A stretch of DNA of 64,000 bases, taken from an uncultured Endozoicomonas sp. Its GTDB lineage: Bacteria > Pseudomonadota > Gammaproteobacteria > Pseudomonadales > Endozoicomonadaceae. Under the pieces are notes generated by a model. It was not told the DNA's origin. It worked only from the letters and a program-made list of their open reading frames with translations, and made no database searches. Both the position numbers and the translations under genes were made by a program. Positions 1-8,786 of the stretch are shown here, piece after piece. Location of the stretch: assembly GCA_900299555.1 (NCBI GenBank), contig OODV01000281.1, positions 16,091 through 80,090 of the forward strand, given 5' to 3'. The first letter of the stretch is position 1; each line of letters begins with the position of its first letter.

Positions 1-2255
1 CTCACAATACCACTTTCAATCTTGGTAATATCCAGAATGTCATTGATCATCGTCAGAAGATGCAAGCCACATGCCTCAAGCGATGAAAGACTTTCTCTGT
101 ATTTGTCAGGGATATCAGTGTCCGTTAAGAGTAGCTGCGCATAACCAAGTACTCCATTAAGCGGGGTTCTCAGCTCATGGCTAATATGAGATAAAAACAA
201 TGACTTTGCCTGACTTGCCTTCTCTGCCGTCTCTTTAGCCTTCAGCAACTCTCCCTCTATCTGTTTTCTTTGGGTAATATCTCGAAAGACGATGGAGATG
301 ATCAGACCATCAGCAGTAGTCAGAACATTACTGGATATTTCTATGGGAAACCCATGGCCATATCTATCAAAACCACGAGAAAGGGTTGCATCCAGACAAT
401 GACTTTCAGCGCTGTCAGAGCCTGGTTCCAATTTTTTCAGCAATGCCAGCTCTGAGCGGCATTCAGGATCAATTAGCAACGCTAATGGTAATCCCAGCAA
501 ATCACATTCACGATAGCGAAACAGATCCATCACCCTGGAATTTACCAGATTGATTACACCCGAGCTGTCTGTAATTACAATAGCATCGGGTGAGCCTGCT
601 ATCAGAGCCTTGAACTTTTCCGTATCACGAACACGATGGGTTATATCATTACCCATACACTCTATGCTATGCACTCTCTGGTTAGGTGCATTTCCTGTCA
701 GTGCACCTTTATTTGAATGACCTGCACAGCTCACTTCAATGCAGCGTATAGATCCATCCTTATGAGACATTTCCAGCTCAAATGTCTCTTGCCAGACACC
801 TTTGGGCGAATGATTGAGAATTTCCTTAAAGGAATCATTAATAAAGGATTCAGTCAAAAACTTTTGAATGTCGCCGAAAAACTCTTCTACGCTGAAACCA
901 AGTACTGAAACGATTGATGGGCTGACATAGGAAATTATGCCTGAGCTCGTCAGATGGAAGTAGAAGTAACTACCCCTCAGCTGCTGAACAAGATTTCCCA
1001 TATTTTGCGCTCTTGCATTTTGTAATGCCTCCTCTCTATTTAGAAGGCGATTTTTCAGCCGAACAAAACTCCTACCGAGGCTGACAGCTTCATCTTTTGA
1101 GTCTGGAGAACTATCACCAAAATCTCCAGGCGAGGCACCAAAAGTATTCATTTGATTCTTTAATTCATTTAAAGGTCGCGTAATTCGTCCAGATACAATC
1201 CAGAGACAAACTATCGACAAAAGCATTGCGAGCGCAATCAGACTTGCACTTAATACAGCCTGTCTTATCACAGGCTTCATGAGATCGCTTTCAAGAATGC
1301 TATAGCTGAAGAACCAGCCTACAGACTGAATTGGAACAGCCGTATGCCATTTATAGGTATCCCTGGTAAAAATCCGCACACTAGCGGCCTCTTTTTTATT
1401 GACAACATGATTTAAAATATCCTTTAGAAAGCCACAGGGCATTTCAGGATCAGGAGGTTTTTTAACAGGACGAAAAAAAAACTGTGCAATGGGGTTTGAA
1501 AACTCTGAAGGAAAGAATATTTCACCATACCCCTGGCACGGACCTAAACGTGAAAATCGTTCAAATGTGCGATATTTGGGTAAAGATATGCCATTAGCAT
1601 AGACAATATTACCCTCTGAGTCGGCGATTATAATACGTGTTCTTGGATCTGACTTAATTGGGTGATCAATCAGTTTTGATCCATCAATATCAATCCTTAA
1701 AAAGCGAACCAACCCTGCGCCATTATCTGAAACTTTTATCAATAAGGAGGTGTAAAAATCAAAATTCCCTACCACGTCAGTATTTACGTACCAGTTATAA
1801 CTATAATCTGGGCGATCAATGATAGATAAAAACATTGATTCAGGTACAGAGTAATGCTGACTCACATCGCTAGCAACAAACTGTTGATCATCCCTCTGCC
1901 AGTAGATAGGTGTTTCATCCCTTATAGCCCGCCCCTCAGAATTATGAAAGCTAATAACAGCTATTGATTTAATTAAAAAAACATCTCCAAATAGTGCGGA
2001 AATTTTAGAAGTAAGATTGTCAACAGAATGGTTTTCAACGGATAGAGACAGTGCCTGCCCGGCATGAATCACATTATTAATATTCCCATTAATTAACGAT
2101 GCATAGTGCAACGTTTGATTTAGATGCCTAAGACCAATCTCTGCAGATGCAGCGCGAAAAGAAAAATATAAGAAAACAAAAGTGATAAAACAATAAAAAA
2201 CCAATGCTGGAAACAAATTAAATAGCGTAATCTTCTGCCTGATAGAGGTTGACAT
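1..2255 (-). CDS. Membrane sensor histidine kinase (N-terminal part, cut by window edge)
   Basis: An uninterrupted reading frame of 751 codons runs off the left edge, so the C-terminal catalytic part is missing. Visible order: a transmembrane segment near residues 11-35, a long extracytoplasmic region of about 330 residues resembling a dCACHE sensor, a second transmembrane segment near 365-385, a linker in HAMP position, two PAS domains, then a HisKA H-box reading FLSHISHELRTPLNGVLGYA near residue 700 with the phosphoacceptor His. The family autophosphorylates on that His after ligand sensing. The ATPase domain, and possibly a receiver, should lie beyond position 1. Start ATG at 2255; no clear ribosome site is visible. 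Ligand and partner regulator are unknown. Confidence 0.85.
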   Translation of the reverse strand, partial: MSTSIRQKITLFNLFPALVFYCFITFVFLYFSFRAASAEIGLRHLNQTLHYASLINGNINNVIHAGQALSLSVENHSVDNLTSKISALFGDVFLIKSIAVISFHNSEGRAIRDETPIYWQRDDQQFVASDVSQHYSVPESMFLSIIDRPDYSYNWYVNTDVVGNFDFYTSLLIKVSDNGAGLVRFLRIDIDGSKLIDHPIKSDPRTRIIIADSEGNIVYANGISLPKYRTFERFSRLGPCQGYGEIFFPSEFSNPIAQFFFRPVKKPPDPEMPCGFLKDILNHVVNKKEAASVRIFTRDTYKWHTAVPIQSVGWFFSYSILESDLMKPVIRQAVLSASLIALAMLLSIVCLWIVSGRITRPLNELKNQMNTFGASPGDFGDSSPDSKDEAVSLGRSFVRLKNRLLNREEALQNARAQNMGNLVQQLRGSYFYFHLTSSGIISYVSPSIVSVLGFSVEEFFGDIQKFLTESFINDSFKEILNHSPKGVWQETFELEMSHKDGSIRCIEVSCAGHSNKGALTGNAPNQRVHSIECMGNDITHRVRDTEKFKALIAGSPDAIVITDSSGVINLVNSRVMDLFRYRECDLLGLPLALLIDPECRSELALLKKLEPGSDSAESHCLDATLSRGFDRYGHGFPIEISSNVLTTADGLIISIVFRDITQRKQIEGELLKAKETAEKASQAKSLFLSHISHELRTPLNGVLGYAQLLLTDTDIPDKYRESLSSLEACGLHLLTMINDILDITKIESGIV

Positions 2256-2525
2256 AAATAAAATTCATTGAAAACAACGAGTGCTTTTTATTAAGTTAAA
2301 AGCACTAAAAAACATAAAAATCGTAACTACACCTTATATGACTCAATTAAAATAACATCTAAAAAGGTAGTTTTATATGTACCCGCACAAGTAGTTTAAT
2401 TAAATAACAAATATTTGCAATCTCAGAACAAGCAAATTTACAGATGTACGATTGATATCCCAGCTTAATCAAGAAAAACACACAATACTGAAATGTATTA
2501 AAGAATAAGAAATATCTATTATTAT
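2256..2525. other. AT-rich intergenic stretch upstream of sensor kinase
   Basis: About 270 bases between the kinase start and the left end of the IS982-like element. It is AT-rich and has no convincing gene; a 67-codon open frame overlapping it lacks a ribosome site and recognisable content. The kinase promoter should lie here, but no clear -35/-10 pair stands out. Confidence 0.4.
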
Positions 2526-2590
2526 GCGATGTGTGAGTTTCAGGCTGAGATGAGCCCCTCAAATTGTGCAGCTCTTTTCCTGTCTAAATA

Positions 2591-3297
2591 ACGTGAGTTC
2601 GACGCTCAGAAAGCCATAGGTACACCTTCTGTTAGTGCTGAAACATCAATGTGTGGTTTTCTGGGTTGCCTTGTATAGGCAATAAGGCCTGCCATCAGGT
2701 TTACAGCAAAATTGAAGGGTGAATGACAAAATTTCGCCCAGATGGTTGATGATAAGGTGCAGCTTAAAACCAAACTTCCAACCTGTAGACGTTTTTCCCC
2801 GTTTAGCCTCTTCACTGAAGACCTTGTGGCTATTGATCCGGTGATTATCACAAACGACGATTGGAGTAGAATCGATGAATGACAAGCCCGTTGGTTGCCC
2901 CATGCACTGAGACTTGAGATAAACAGTGAGTGGTATCAATGCCTGTTTCATGAGTTCTACAAAGCGGTTATAGGACACCAGGTTCGGGAAATAATCAGAC
3001 TTATGCGGTGTGATCAGCCGCTGGTAATAGTGTTTGAAATTGCGGAAGGCACTCTGATGGAAATAGATGATGATGGTCATTATTTCACTGAGCGACAGCT
3101 TTGATAAAACAGGAAGCTTTTTGGTATTAGAAATGAGTTTTCTATGCCATTGTGATTCAAAAGTTATACAGAAATCATCAACATCACAGAATACACTGAC
3201 AATAGACACGGGAGCCTCCAGTTCGCTATCTCTGGTTTGGTATCTGAAAGATAGCTAAATGACAGGGGCTCCCTGTCTTTTATCATCGAACTCACGT
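2591..3297 (-). mobile_element. Internally deleted IS982-family element with target duplication
   Basis: Perfect 12-bp inverted repeats, ACGTGAGTTCGA at 2591-2602 and its complement at 3286-3297, are flanked on both sides by the direct repeat TAAATA (2585-2590 and 3298-3303), a clear 6-bp target-site duplication. The element is about 707 bp instead of roughly 1 kb, because the middle of its transposase is missing. It inserted into the end of the surrounding IS transposase. Both ends are intact, so it could move if a related transposase acts in trans (inference). Confidence 0.85.
2606..3209 (-). pseudogene. IS982-family transposase, internally deleted and frameshifted
   Basis: The 5' part (GTG at 3209) encodes the typical N-terminus with FCDVDDFC, SEIMTIIIYFHQS, the first catalytic Asp region FIDSTPIVVCDN, and KRGKTSTGWKFGFKLHLI. 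After GEILSFTL the frame jumps straight to the family's C-terminal segment NFAVNLMAGLIAYTRQPRKP in another frame. About 100 residues that normally hold the second Asp and the Glu of the DDE triad are gone. The protein cannot be catalytically active. The junction is near 2713-2720. Confidence 0.85.
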
Positions 3298-4208
3298 TAA
3301 ATATTAAAAAAAGATCCTACTGTGTAGGCAAGTAGCTTACGTCCCATTCGACTGGTCAGATGCCAAATATCCCTGCAATTACAATATTCAATATCAAAGT
3401 ACTTCCCTAACTGACCAATTGTCGTCTCTATTCTTCGACGAATGCGCATGACCAGACTGACAAAGCTCCTGGGCCGCTCATCCCTCATATTTCGTCGCAG
3501 CGGTGTCTGTAAGTCAATGCCTGTTAATGCGAAGTCATGCTTCATTTCAGGGCGAATATAATCTTTATCTCCCAGTAGCAATCCTGTTAATTCATCAAAA
3601 AAATCATAGGCCGCATCCCGTTCATCAACATTGGCTGCCGTGAGTTGGAGTGCTGAGGGGATGCCACTCTGGTCAACAACAAGGTGTCCCTGAAAGCCAT
3701 AGAAGTCTTTCTTCTTTGATGCGCAGTGCCCATACCATGCTTCACCTTTGAAACAACGACTTCTTGGTGCCCTTGTTCTAACGCAGACGTCGATGGGGAA
3801 ACCAGCAATGATATGAAGTTCAGAACTATCTGCGCCGAGCATTTGCACTAACTTCTTATGTAGTAGCTGCCTTACCCGCCAGAGGTTGGCACCCTGCCTG
3901 ACAAATTGGGATCGATCTGGCAGAGTTGGGAAAAAATGCAGCCAGTCCCGTCGGAAATATTTCCAGATAGCTTTATCTTCATGAATGCCAGGCCATTCAG
4001 CGACGATTTCCATCGTGAGTACTTCACTGTCAGAGAGTTTGGGCGGTGTTCCTCGTTTACGAATAGGTTCGCTGACGATTGAGGAATATAAATCGTCGAT
4101 CAGGCAATAAACACTGATGATCAACTCTTCAAGGGGCATGGCAGTCACTGGCTTTTTCTGGCAAAGAAATACTGGACAGTGCTCGTGCCCCTCATAGAGT
4201 TTTATCAA
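3297..4208 (-). CDS. IS982-like transposase, intact
   Basis: DDE transposase of up to 303 residues that would cut and join the ends of the surrounding IS. Visible landmarks: LEELIISVYCLIDDLY, PPKLSDSEVLTMEIVAEWPGI, AGFPIDVC (first Asp), YGFQGHLVVDQSGIP, NVDERDA, LLGDKDYIRPEM (second Asp) and RRIETTIGQLGKYF (Glu). The likely true start is ATG 4139 (MPLEELII), because family members begin there; the longer frame starts at 4208 within 20 bases of the IS end. The stop codon TAA at 3297-3299 straddles the nested element boundary; removing that element gives a TAG at the same codon, so the protein is unchanged. Confidence 0.85.
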   Translation of the reverse strand: MIKLYEGHEHCPVFLCQKKPVTAMPLEELIISVYCLIDDLYSSIVSEPIRKRGTPPKLSDSEVLTMEIVAEWPGIHEDKAIWKYFRRDWLHFFPTLPDRSQFVRQGANLWRVRQLLHKKLVQMLGADSSELHIIAGFPIDVCVRTRAPRSRCFKGEAWYGHCASKKKDFYGFQGHLVVDQSGIPSALQLTAANVDERDAAYDFFDELTGLLLGDKDYIRPEMKHDFALTGIDLQTPLRRNMRDERPRSFVSLVMRIRRRIETTIGQLGKYFDIEYCNCRDIWHLTSRMGRKLLAYTVGSFFNI

Positions 4209-4225
4209 TAAAACTCACACATCGC

Positions 4226-4418
4226 GTATAGATTCTCTGTAAATCTGGTTTGCCCCCCCCCTCTCTGACATGCTATTCATCAGAGAGTTGTTGGGTAAAT
4301 ATTTGCAATACGGTTTACTTTTGTTGCCATTCTTAGACAGTTCTGATCCTCATCTCGTTTTTTGATGTTATGATCAGTCTATTTTCCACTTCATCATTGA
4401 TGAATAGAGAGGTTGTCG
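4226..4418 (+). promoter_or_regulatory. Leader and promoter region of the tol cluster
   Basis: The 193 bases between the IS end and tolQ contain a run of nine C (4253-4261), a -10-like TATGAT at 4369-4374 with a poor -35, and a ribosome site AGAGAGG at 4406-4412, six bases before GTG 4419. ybgC, which normally precedes tolQ, is absent, so the operon must use a promoter here or one within the IS (inference). Confidence 0.4.
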
Positions 4419-5099
4419 GTGGCAGAAAGCATGTCTCTATGGGCTCTGATTGGCAATGCCAGTTGGATTGTGCTGCTGGTATTATTGTTATTGGTGGCAG
4501 CATCGGTCGTTTCATGGATGATGATTATCCAGCGGGGAGCCCTGCTCAGGAATGCACAGCAGGCTATGATCGTGTTTGAAGACCGTTTCTGGTCGGGTAT
4601 GGACCTGATTCTACTATACAAAGAGGTGCAGCAGAATGAGCACCCTGACTCCGGGTTAGAGCATATCTTCAAAGCAGGATTTACCGAATTTACCCGCCTT
4701 AGAAACCAGGGTACAGCTGCGCCTGATGCCGTAATGGAAGGCACGCAAAGAGCTATGCGGGTAGCCATTTCCAGAGAGCAGGAAAGGCTTGAAGCGAACC
4801 TCCCCTTTCTTGCCAGTGTTGGGTCTACCTGTCCCTACCTGGGACTGTTTGGAACAGTGGTAGGTATTATGAATTCTTTCCGTGGATTGGCCGTGGTTCA
4901 ACAGCCTACTCTGGCATCTGTGGCTCCAGGTATTGCCGAAGCTCTGCTGACCACTGCTGTTGGCCTGGTTGCAGCCATTCCGGCAGTTGTCGCCTATAAC
5001 CGTTATGCTTCAAGGGTGGAAGCACTTTTGTCCAATTATGAAACATTTGCGGATGAGTTTTCGAGCATCCTGCACCGTAAAGTATATAGCCGGACATAA
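4419..5099 (+). CDS. tolQ: Tol-Pal system proton channel TolQ
   Basis: Inner-membrane subunit that with TolR forms the proton-driven motor of the Tol-Pal system, used in outer-membrane invagination and stability. The 226-residue product matches TolQ throughout: a first transmembrane helix near residues 12-34 followed by SWMMIIQRG, the cytoplasmic region with FEDRFWSGMDL, and two more helices in TCPYLGLFGTVVGIMNSF and IAEALLTTAVGLVAAIPAV. Start GTG 4419 is chosen because AGAGAGG ends six bases upstream; a TTG at 4413 sits right against that site and is unlikely. tolR follows after 14 bases. Confidence 0.95.
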   Translation: MAESMSLWALIGNASWIVLLVLLLLVAASVVSWMMIIQRGALLRNAQQAMIVFEDRFWSGMDLILLYKEVQQNEHPDSGLEHIFKAGFTEFTRLRNQGTAAPDAVMEGTQRAMRVAISREQERLEANLPFLASVGSTCPYLGLFGTVVGIMNSFRGLAVVQQPTLASVAPGIAEALLTTAVGLVAAIPAVVAYNRYASRVEALLSNYETFADEFSSILHRKVYSRT

Positions 5100-5113
5100 G
5101 GGATCTTACACCC

Positions 5114-5557
5114 ATGGCAAAGGTAAGAGTTCGTCGTAAACCCATGTCTGAAATAAACATGGTGCCGTTTATCGATATCATGATGGTCTTGCTGGTCGCT
5201 TTTATGATCAGTGCCCCGATGATGACTCAGGGAGTTAAGGTTGAGCTACCAAAGACCAGTAGTGACAATATTGCTCTGCCTGATGATAAAGAGGTACTGA
5301 TTGTTTCTGTCAAAGCTGATGGCAGTTACTTTATAGACATTGGGTCAGATCGTGATAAGGCTGTTGGTTTATCTTCCCTGACTGAGAAGGTTGGCAAGGT
5401 GGTCAGTGCCAGGCCAAACATTCAGGTCTTGATTCAGGGGGATACCAGTGTTGCTTATGGATCGGTTGTGCAGTTGATGGCTGGTCTGCAAAATGCGGGT
5501 ATCAGTCACGTCGGTCTGGTAACTGATCCGATGGCGATTGGTATGGATGAGCGGTAA
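5114..5557 (+). CDS. tolR: Tol-Pal system protein TolR
   Basis: ExbD/TolR family partner of TolQ, 147 residues. Short basic cytoplasmic N-terminus (AKVRVRRKPMSEINMVPF), one transmembrane helix near residues 18-40 that carries the conserved proton-path Asp in PFIDIMMVLLVAFM, then a periplasmic domain ending VGLVTDP. The SEIN motif before the helix is typical of the family. It is directly joined to tolA: its TAA stop is followed at once by the tolA ATG, which indicates translational coupling. Confidence 0.95.
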   Translation: MAKVRVRRKPMSEINMVPFIDIMMVLLVAFMISAPMMTQGVKVELPKTSSDNIALPDDKEVLIVSVKADGSYFIDIGSDRDKAVGLSSLTEKVGKVVSARPNIQVLIQGDTSVAYGSVVQLMAGLQNAGISHVGLVTDPMAIGMDER

Positions 5558-6403
5558 ATGAAAAGATGGTTCAATAGCGCTTTTCCAGCCTTTCTTGCTA
5601 AATCCACAGAGGGTTATGGCTTTGCCATAGCCCTGTCTTTGGTTTTGCATACCATTATGTTCGGGGTGCTTTTAGTGAACTGGAGTACTGATTCCAGTAT
5701 AAAGATAACGCCACCGATACCGATCAGTGCAGCCCTGGTAGAGCTGCCTAAGCCTGCCGCAAAGCCTCCCGCCATGAGAAAGCCTGTACAGAGTCAGGCC
5801 GATAAAAAACGAAAAGAGGACGCTAAAAAACAAGCCGAAGCAAAAAAGAAGGCAGAGGCTAAAAAGAAAGCTGAGCAGCAGAAAAAGGAACAGGAGCGCC
5901 AGAAAGCGCTGGCTCTGAAGCGTGAAGAGGAAAAAAAGAAAGAGGCGCTTCGTAAGAAAGAAGAAGCGGCTCGTGAGCGTCAAGAGCAGGAGAGGCGCAG
6001 GCTTGAGAGAGAGCAAAAGCGCAAAGAGCAGGAAGCGCTTGAGCGAAGCCTTGCCCTGGAACAGGAGGCTCTAAAAGAAGCTCAACAGCTTGAACATGAT
6101 CAGTTTGAGCAGGCTAAATATGCTGCATTGATTAAAAGTTTGACTTCACAGTACTGGAATAGACCCCCCAGTGCACGTAATAACATGGTGGCTGAAATCA
6201 GAATCAGTCTGTCACCTTTTGGTGATGTGCTGGATATTACCATGGTGAAGTCCAGTGGAAATGATGAGTTTGATCGATCAGTTATTCAGGCTATCCGCCG
6301 AGCATCGCCTTTTTCAGAGTTGAAGGATCTTGAACGACGGATATTCGATCAACACTTCCGGCGAATTACTTTCCGATTCAGACCCGAGGATCTGGTGAAA
6401 TGA
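5558..6403 (+). CDS. tolA: Tol-Pal system protein TolA
   Basis: Inner-membrane-anchored periplasm-spanning protein that transmits TolQR energy to TolB and Pal. The 281-residue product has an N-terminal transmembrane helix near residues 22-44, a long Lys/Glu/Ala/Gln-rich coiled coil at about 75-190, and a globular TolA/TonB-type C-terminal domain (YWNRPPSARNNMVAEI ... VIQAIRRASPF). It is shorter than the E. coli protein, mainly in the coiled coil. The stop codon overlaps the tolB start (ATGA). Confidence 0.93.
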   Translation: MKRWFNSAFPAFLAKSTEGYGFAIALSLVLHTIMFGVLLVNWSTDSSIKITPPIPISAALVELPKPAAKPPAMRKPVQSQADKKRKEDAKKQAEAKKKAEAKKKAEQQKKEQERQKALALKREEEKKKEALRKKEEAARERQEQERRRLEREQKRKEQEALERSLALEQEALKEAQQLEHDQFEQAKYAALIKSLTSQYWNRPPSARNNMVAEIRISLSPFGDVLDITMVKSSGNDEFDRSVIQAIRRASPFSELKDLERRIFDQHFRRITFRFRPEDLVK

Positions 6404-7734
6404 GGCACGTATTTAAAACCGTTTTACTGTTTTACTGTCTGCTCTGGGGGCTTACTGCTCAGGCAGAGCTTGTTATTGAGGTGACTCAGGGAAATGATAA
6501 GGCTGTATCGATAGCGACTTCCCCTTTCAGTTGGAAAGGGGATAAAGTTCTGCCGGAGGACCCTGCTGCCATTATCGATAACGATTTGAAGCTCAGTGGC
6601 CTTTTCAAGGCGATGCCACGAGCGAGTATGCTCAGTTTTCCGGCCAATGAGTCGGAAGTTTATTATCGTGACTGGAAGGTGCTGGGTGCCTCTTACCTGG
6701 TAACCGGGCAGGTAATACTCAAAGATAACGCCTACACCATGAACTATCAGTTGTATGACACCATCAGAGGGAAGCGCATAGCGAAGGGTGGCTTTACGGG
6801 AAACAGTATTCAGCTTCGTGAGATGGCTCATCGTATCAGCGATGCTGTATATGAAAAAATTACCGGTTTAAAGGGGGATTTTTCTACCCGCATTTTGTAT
6901 GTCACTGCCCAGCGTCATGATGCGAACCGAACCGATTACCAGCTGAATTATGCCGATGCGGATGGTAAACGGAATCGAAAAGTCTTCAGTTCCAGTGAGC
7001 CTATTTTGTCTCCAAGCTGGTCACCTGACGGAACTAAAGTCACCTATGTTTCCTTTGAACAGGGGAGACCTGCTATCTATATGCAGGAACTGGCTACAGG
7101 TAAACGCAAAAAACTGACGGGCTTTAAGGGGCTGAATAACTCTCCGGTCTGGGCGCCCGATGGCAAATCTATGGCTATGGTGCTTTCTAAAGATGGAAAT
7201 CCAGATGTATATATTCTGGATCTGGCATCCAATAAAATCACTAATGTAACCACTCACTATGGAATTGATACGGAGCCGGACTGGATGCCGGATGGGAAGA
7301 GTATTGTTTTCACTTCTAACCGTGGTGGAAGTCCTCAAGTTTATCAGCAGGATATCAGCCGAAAAAGTAACGGTGAATTCATTCCACAAGGCAAGCCTCG
7401 TCGCCTAACCTTTGAGGGGCGGTTCAATGCTCGGGCAAAGGTTTTTCCTGATGGTAAGTCTCTTGCCCTGGTTCACAAAGGGCAGGGAGCCACTGACTTT
7501 AATATTGCCATTCTTGACCTGGACTCGGATAGACTACGATTGTTGACCTCTTCAAAGCTGGAAGACTCTCCCAGTATTGCCCCTGGTGGTCGCAGGCTGA
7601 TCTATTCTGTTCAGGGTGGCAAGCATGGTGAATTGGGTATTGTATCTGCAGATGGGCGGGTTAAGCAGCGTTTGCCTTCAGCAGAGGGTGATGTCAGGGA
7701 GCCTGCGTGGGGGCCAAGCGTCCAGCTCAGATGA
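6400..7734 (+). CDS. tolB: Tol-Pal system periplasmic beta-propeller TolB
   Basis: Periplasmic protein of 444 residues that binds Pal and TolA. A signal peptide is visible at residues 1-22 (hydrophobic core FKTVLLFYCLLWGLTAQA). An N-terminal alpha/beta domain follows, then a beta-propeller made of repeated WSPDGTKV, WAPDGKSM, WMPDGKSI and FPDGKSL blades (about 200-430). Length and repeat pattern are normal. Its start overlaps the end of tolA by four bases. The next gene, pal, is unusually far away, about 470 bases. Confidence 0.95.
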   Translation: MRHVFKTVLLFYCLLWGLTAQAELVIEVTQGNDKAVSIATSPFSWKGDKVLPEDPAAIIDNDLKLSGLFKAMPRASMLSFPANESEVYYRDWKVLGASYLVTGQVILKDNAYTMNYQLYDTIRGKRIAKGGFTGNSIQLREMAHRISDAVYEKITGLKGDFSTRILYVTAQRHDANRTDYQLNYADADGKRNRKVFSSSEPILSPSWSPDGTKVTYVSFEQGRPAIYMQELATGKRKKLTGFKGLNNSPVWAPDGKSMAMVLSKDGNPDVYILDLASNKITNVTTHYGIDTEPDWMPDGKSIVFTSNRGGSPQVYQQDISRKSNGEFIPQGKPRRLTFEGRFNARAKVFPDGKSLALVHKGQGATDFNIAILDLDSDRLRLLTSSKLEDSPSIAPGGRRLIYSVQGGKHGELGIVSADGRVKQRLPSAEGDVREPAWGPSVQLR

Positions 7735-8202
7735 TCAAAAGGCAGGGTGTTGTTCTTGTAGGTGAATAGTAGATAGTATTTTTTGCCCTGCTGATTTTCC
7801 GGCTTGGTGCTATGCTCGTTTAACCAGCACTTATGAGTTGCCTTAAGTAGTGTATGGAATCAGTGAATTGATTCAGGTTTACCGGTCATAAACTGAGTGA
7901 GAGAAGGCAATGAAGGAGGTTGTTGAATGGTGAGGTTTTCCTTTGTCGTGCTTCTTACCACTTTGGTGCAGCATAACCGGCAGTCAAGTCGGCTTTCGGT
8001 TGCTGTTTTCAATGTGCCGGGGTAGCGTAAATGACACGGTCACCCCTCTACTCCCTTCTTTTTGAGCCTGCTTCTTTTTTGGTAGCTCTTTCTTTGAGGA
8101 AACCTTATCATCCCTTGGTATTCGGGCTAGTCGGGCGACCTCAGTTCTGATAGTGTACTGCAAAATTTTTTGAAATCCCGTAGAGAATGATTGGAGTTGA
8201 AA
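7735..8202 (+). other. Unusually long tolB-pal intergenic region
   Basis: In most relatives pal starts a few tens of bases after tolB; here 468 bases intervene. The stretch contains one small open frame with a good ribosome site (7927-8025) and a ribosome site TTGGAG just before pal. I see no IS ends, tRNA or strong terminator. It probably holds a separate pal promoter (inference). Confidence 0.4.
7927..8025 (+). CDS. Possible 32-residue peptide between tolB and pal
   Basis: ATG 7927 is preceded by AAGGAGG (7913-7919) with seven bases of spacing, one of the best ribosome sites in the cluster. The product begins MVRFSFVVLLTTLVQ, a basic then hydrophobic N-terminus like a short membrane or leader peptide, and ends at TAG 8025. 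No homolog is recognised. It could be a small Tol-associated membrane peptide, a leader peptide, or chance. Confidence 0.25.
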   Translation: MVRFSFVVLLTTLVQHNRQSSRLSVAVFNVPG

Positions 8203-8763
8203 ATGCAAATTGCCAATGTTGTTAAAGCAGCTTTTTTGGCTGTCGCTGCTATCTGGCTGGCAGGATGTGCTTCCAAGAAAGAGCCAACCACTGCAGAAAC
8301 CCAGCCACCGGTAGTCACTATTGAAGAAGAAGTGCTGGTTGAAGTTCAACCTGTACTGGATCCTGCTGTTCAGGCGGTTATTGATAGTGGCAAAATTGAT
8401 GAGTCTCCTGAAGAAATTCAGGCCCTCCTTGAGAAGAATACCTACTTCTTCCCATTTGATAGCTCAAAGCTGGATGACGAAGCCTACAAGGCTCTGGATG
8501 TGCATGCTGCGTACCTGACTTCTAACCTTGGTTACATGAAGAATATCGTGATTCAGGGACATACTGATGAACGTGGTACCCGGACTTACAACCTGGCTTT
8601 GGGTGAGCGTCGTGCCAATGCAGTGAAAGACTACCTGGTTGCTAAGGGTGTAGCGGCTAACCGTGTTGAGGTTATCAGTTTTGGTTTTGAAAAGCCTCTG
8701 GATCCAGAGCACAATGACACTGCATGGGCTCTGAATCGTCGTGCTGTTATTGTTGTTGAATAA
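8203..8763 (+). CDS. pal: Peptidoglycan-associated lipoprotein Pal
   Basis: Outer-membrane lipoprotein of 186 residues that anchors the Tol system to peptidoglycan. Signal peptide with lipobox LAGC near residue 22, a short linker, then an OmpA-type C-terminal domain (YFPFDSSKLD, IVIQGHTDERGTRTYNLALGERRANAV) including the Asp and Arg residues that bind diaminopimelate in this family. ATG 8203 is chosen because GGAG lies six bases upstream; an upstream TTG at 8191 overlaps that site. Confidence 0.95.
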   Translation: MQIANVVKAAFLAVAAIWLAGCASKKEPTTAETQPPVVTIEEEVLVEVQPVLDPAVQAVIDSGKIDESPEEIQALLEKNTYFFPFDSSKLDDEAYKALDVHAAYLTSNLGYMKNIVIQGHTDERGTRTYNLALGERRANAVKDYLVAKGVAANRVEVISFGFEKPLDPEHNDTAWALNRRAVIVVE

Positions 8764-8786
8764 TCGTTAATTCCGATGGGGGTTGA

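Larger units (their letters stand above)
2526..4225 (-). mobile_element. IS982-like insertion sequence, complete, carrying a nested element
   Basis: A 15-bp perfect terminal inverted repeat, GCGATGTGTGAGTTT, sits at 2526-2540 and in inverse orientation at 4211-4225. Between them lie a full-length 303-codon transposase (3297-4208) and a second, smaller element inserted at 2591-3297. Without the nested element the IS would be about 990 bp, normal for this family. I could not identify an unambiguous target duplication for this outer element. It lies directly upstream of tolQ, where ybgC would be expected. Confidence 0.8.

Noticed and set aside
2359..2562. 67-codon open frame on the minus strand
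   Set aside because: It crosses the left end of the outer IS, has no ribosome site and no recognisable sequence.
4253..4261. C9 tract upstream of tolQ as a phase-variable promoter element
   Set aside because: It lies about 110 bases before the best -10 and just outside an IS end; no promoter spacing depends on it as far as I can see.
5672..6016. Leu/Phe-rich 114-codon frame antisense to tolA
   Set aside because: It is the complement of the Lys/Glu-rich coiled coil of tolA and is explained by that composition.
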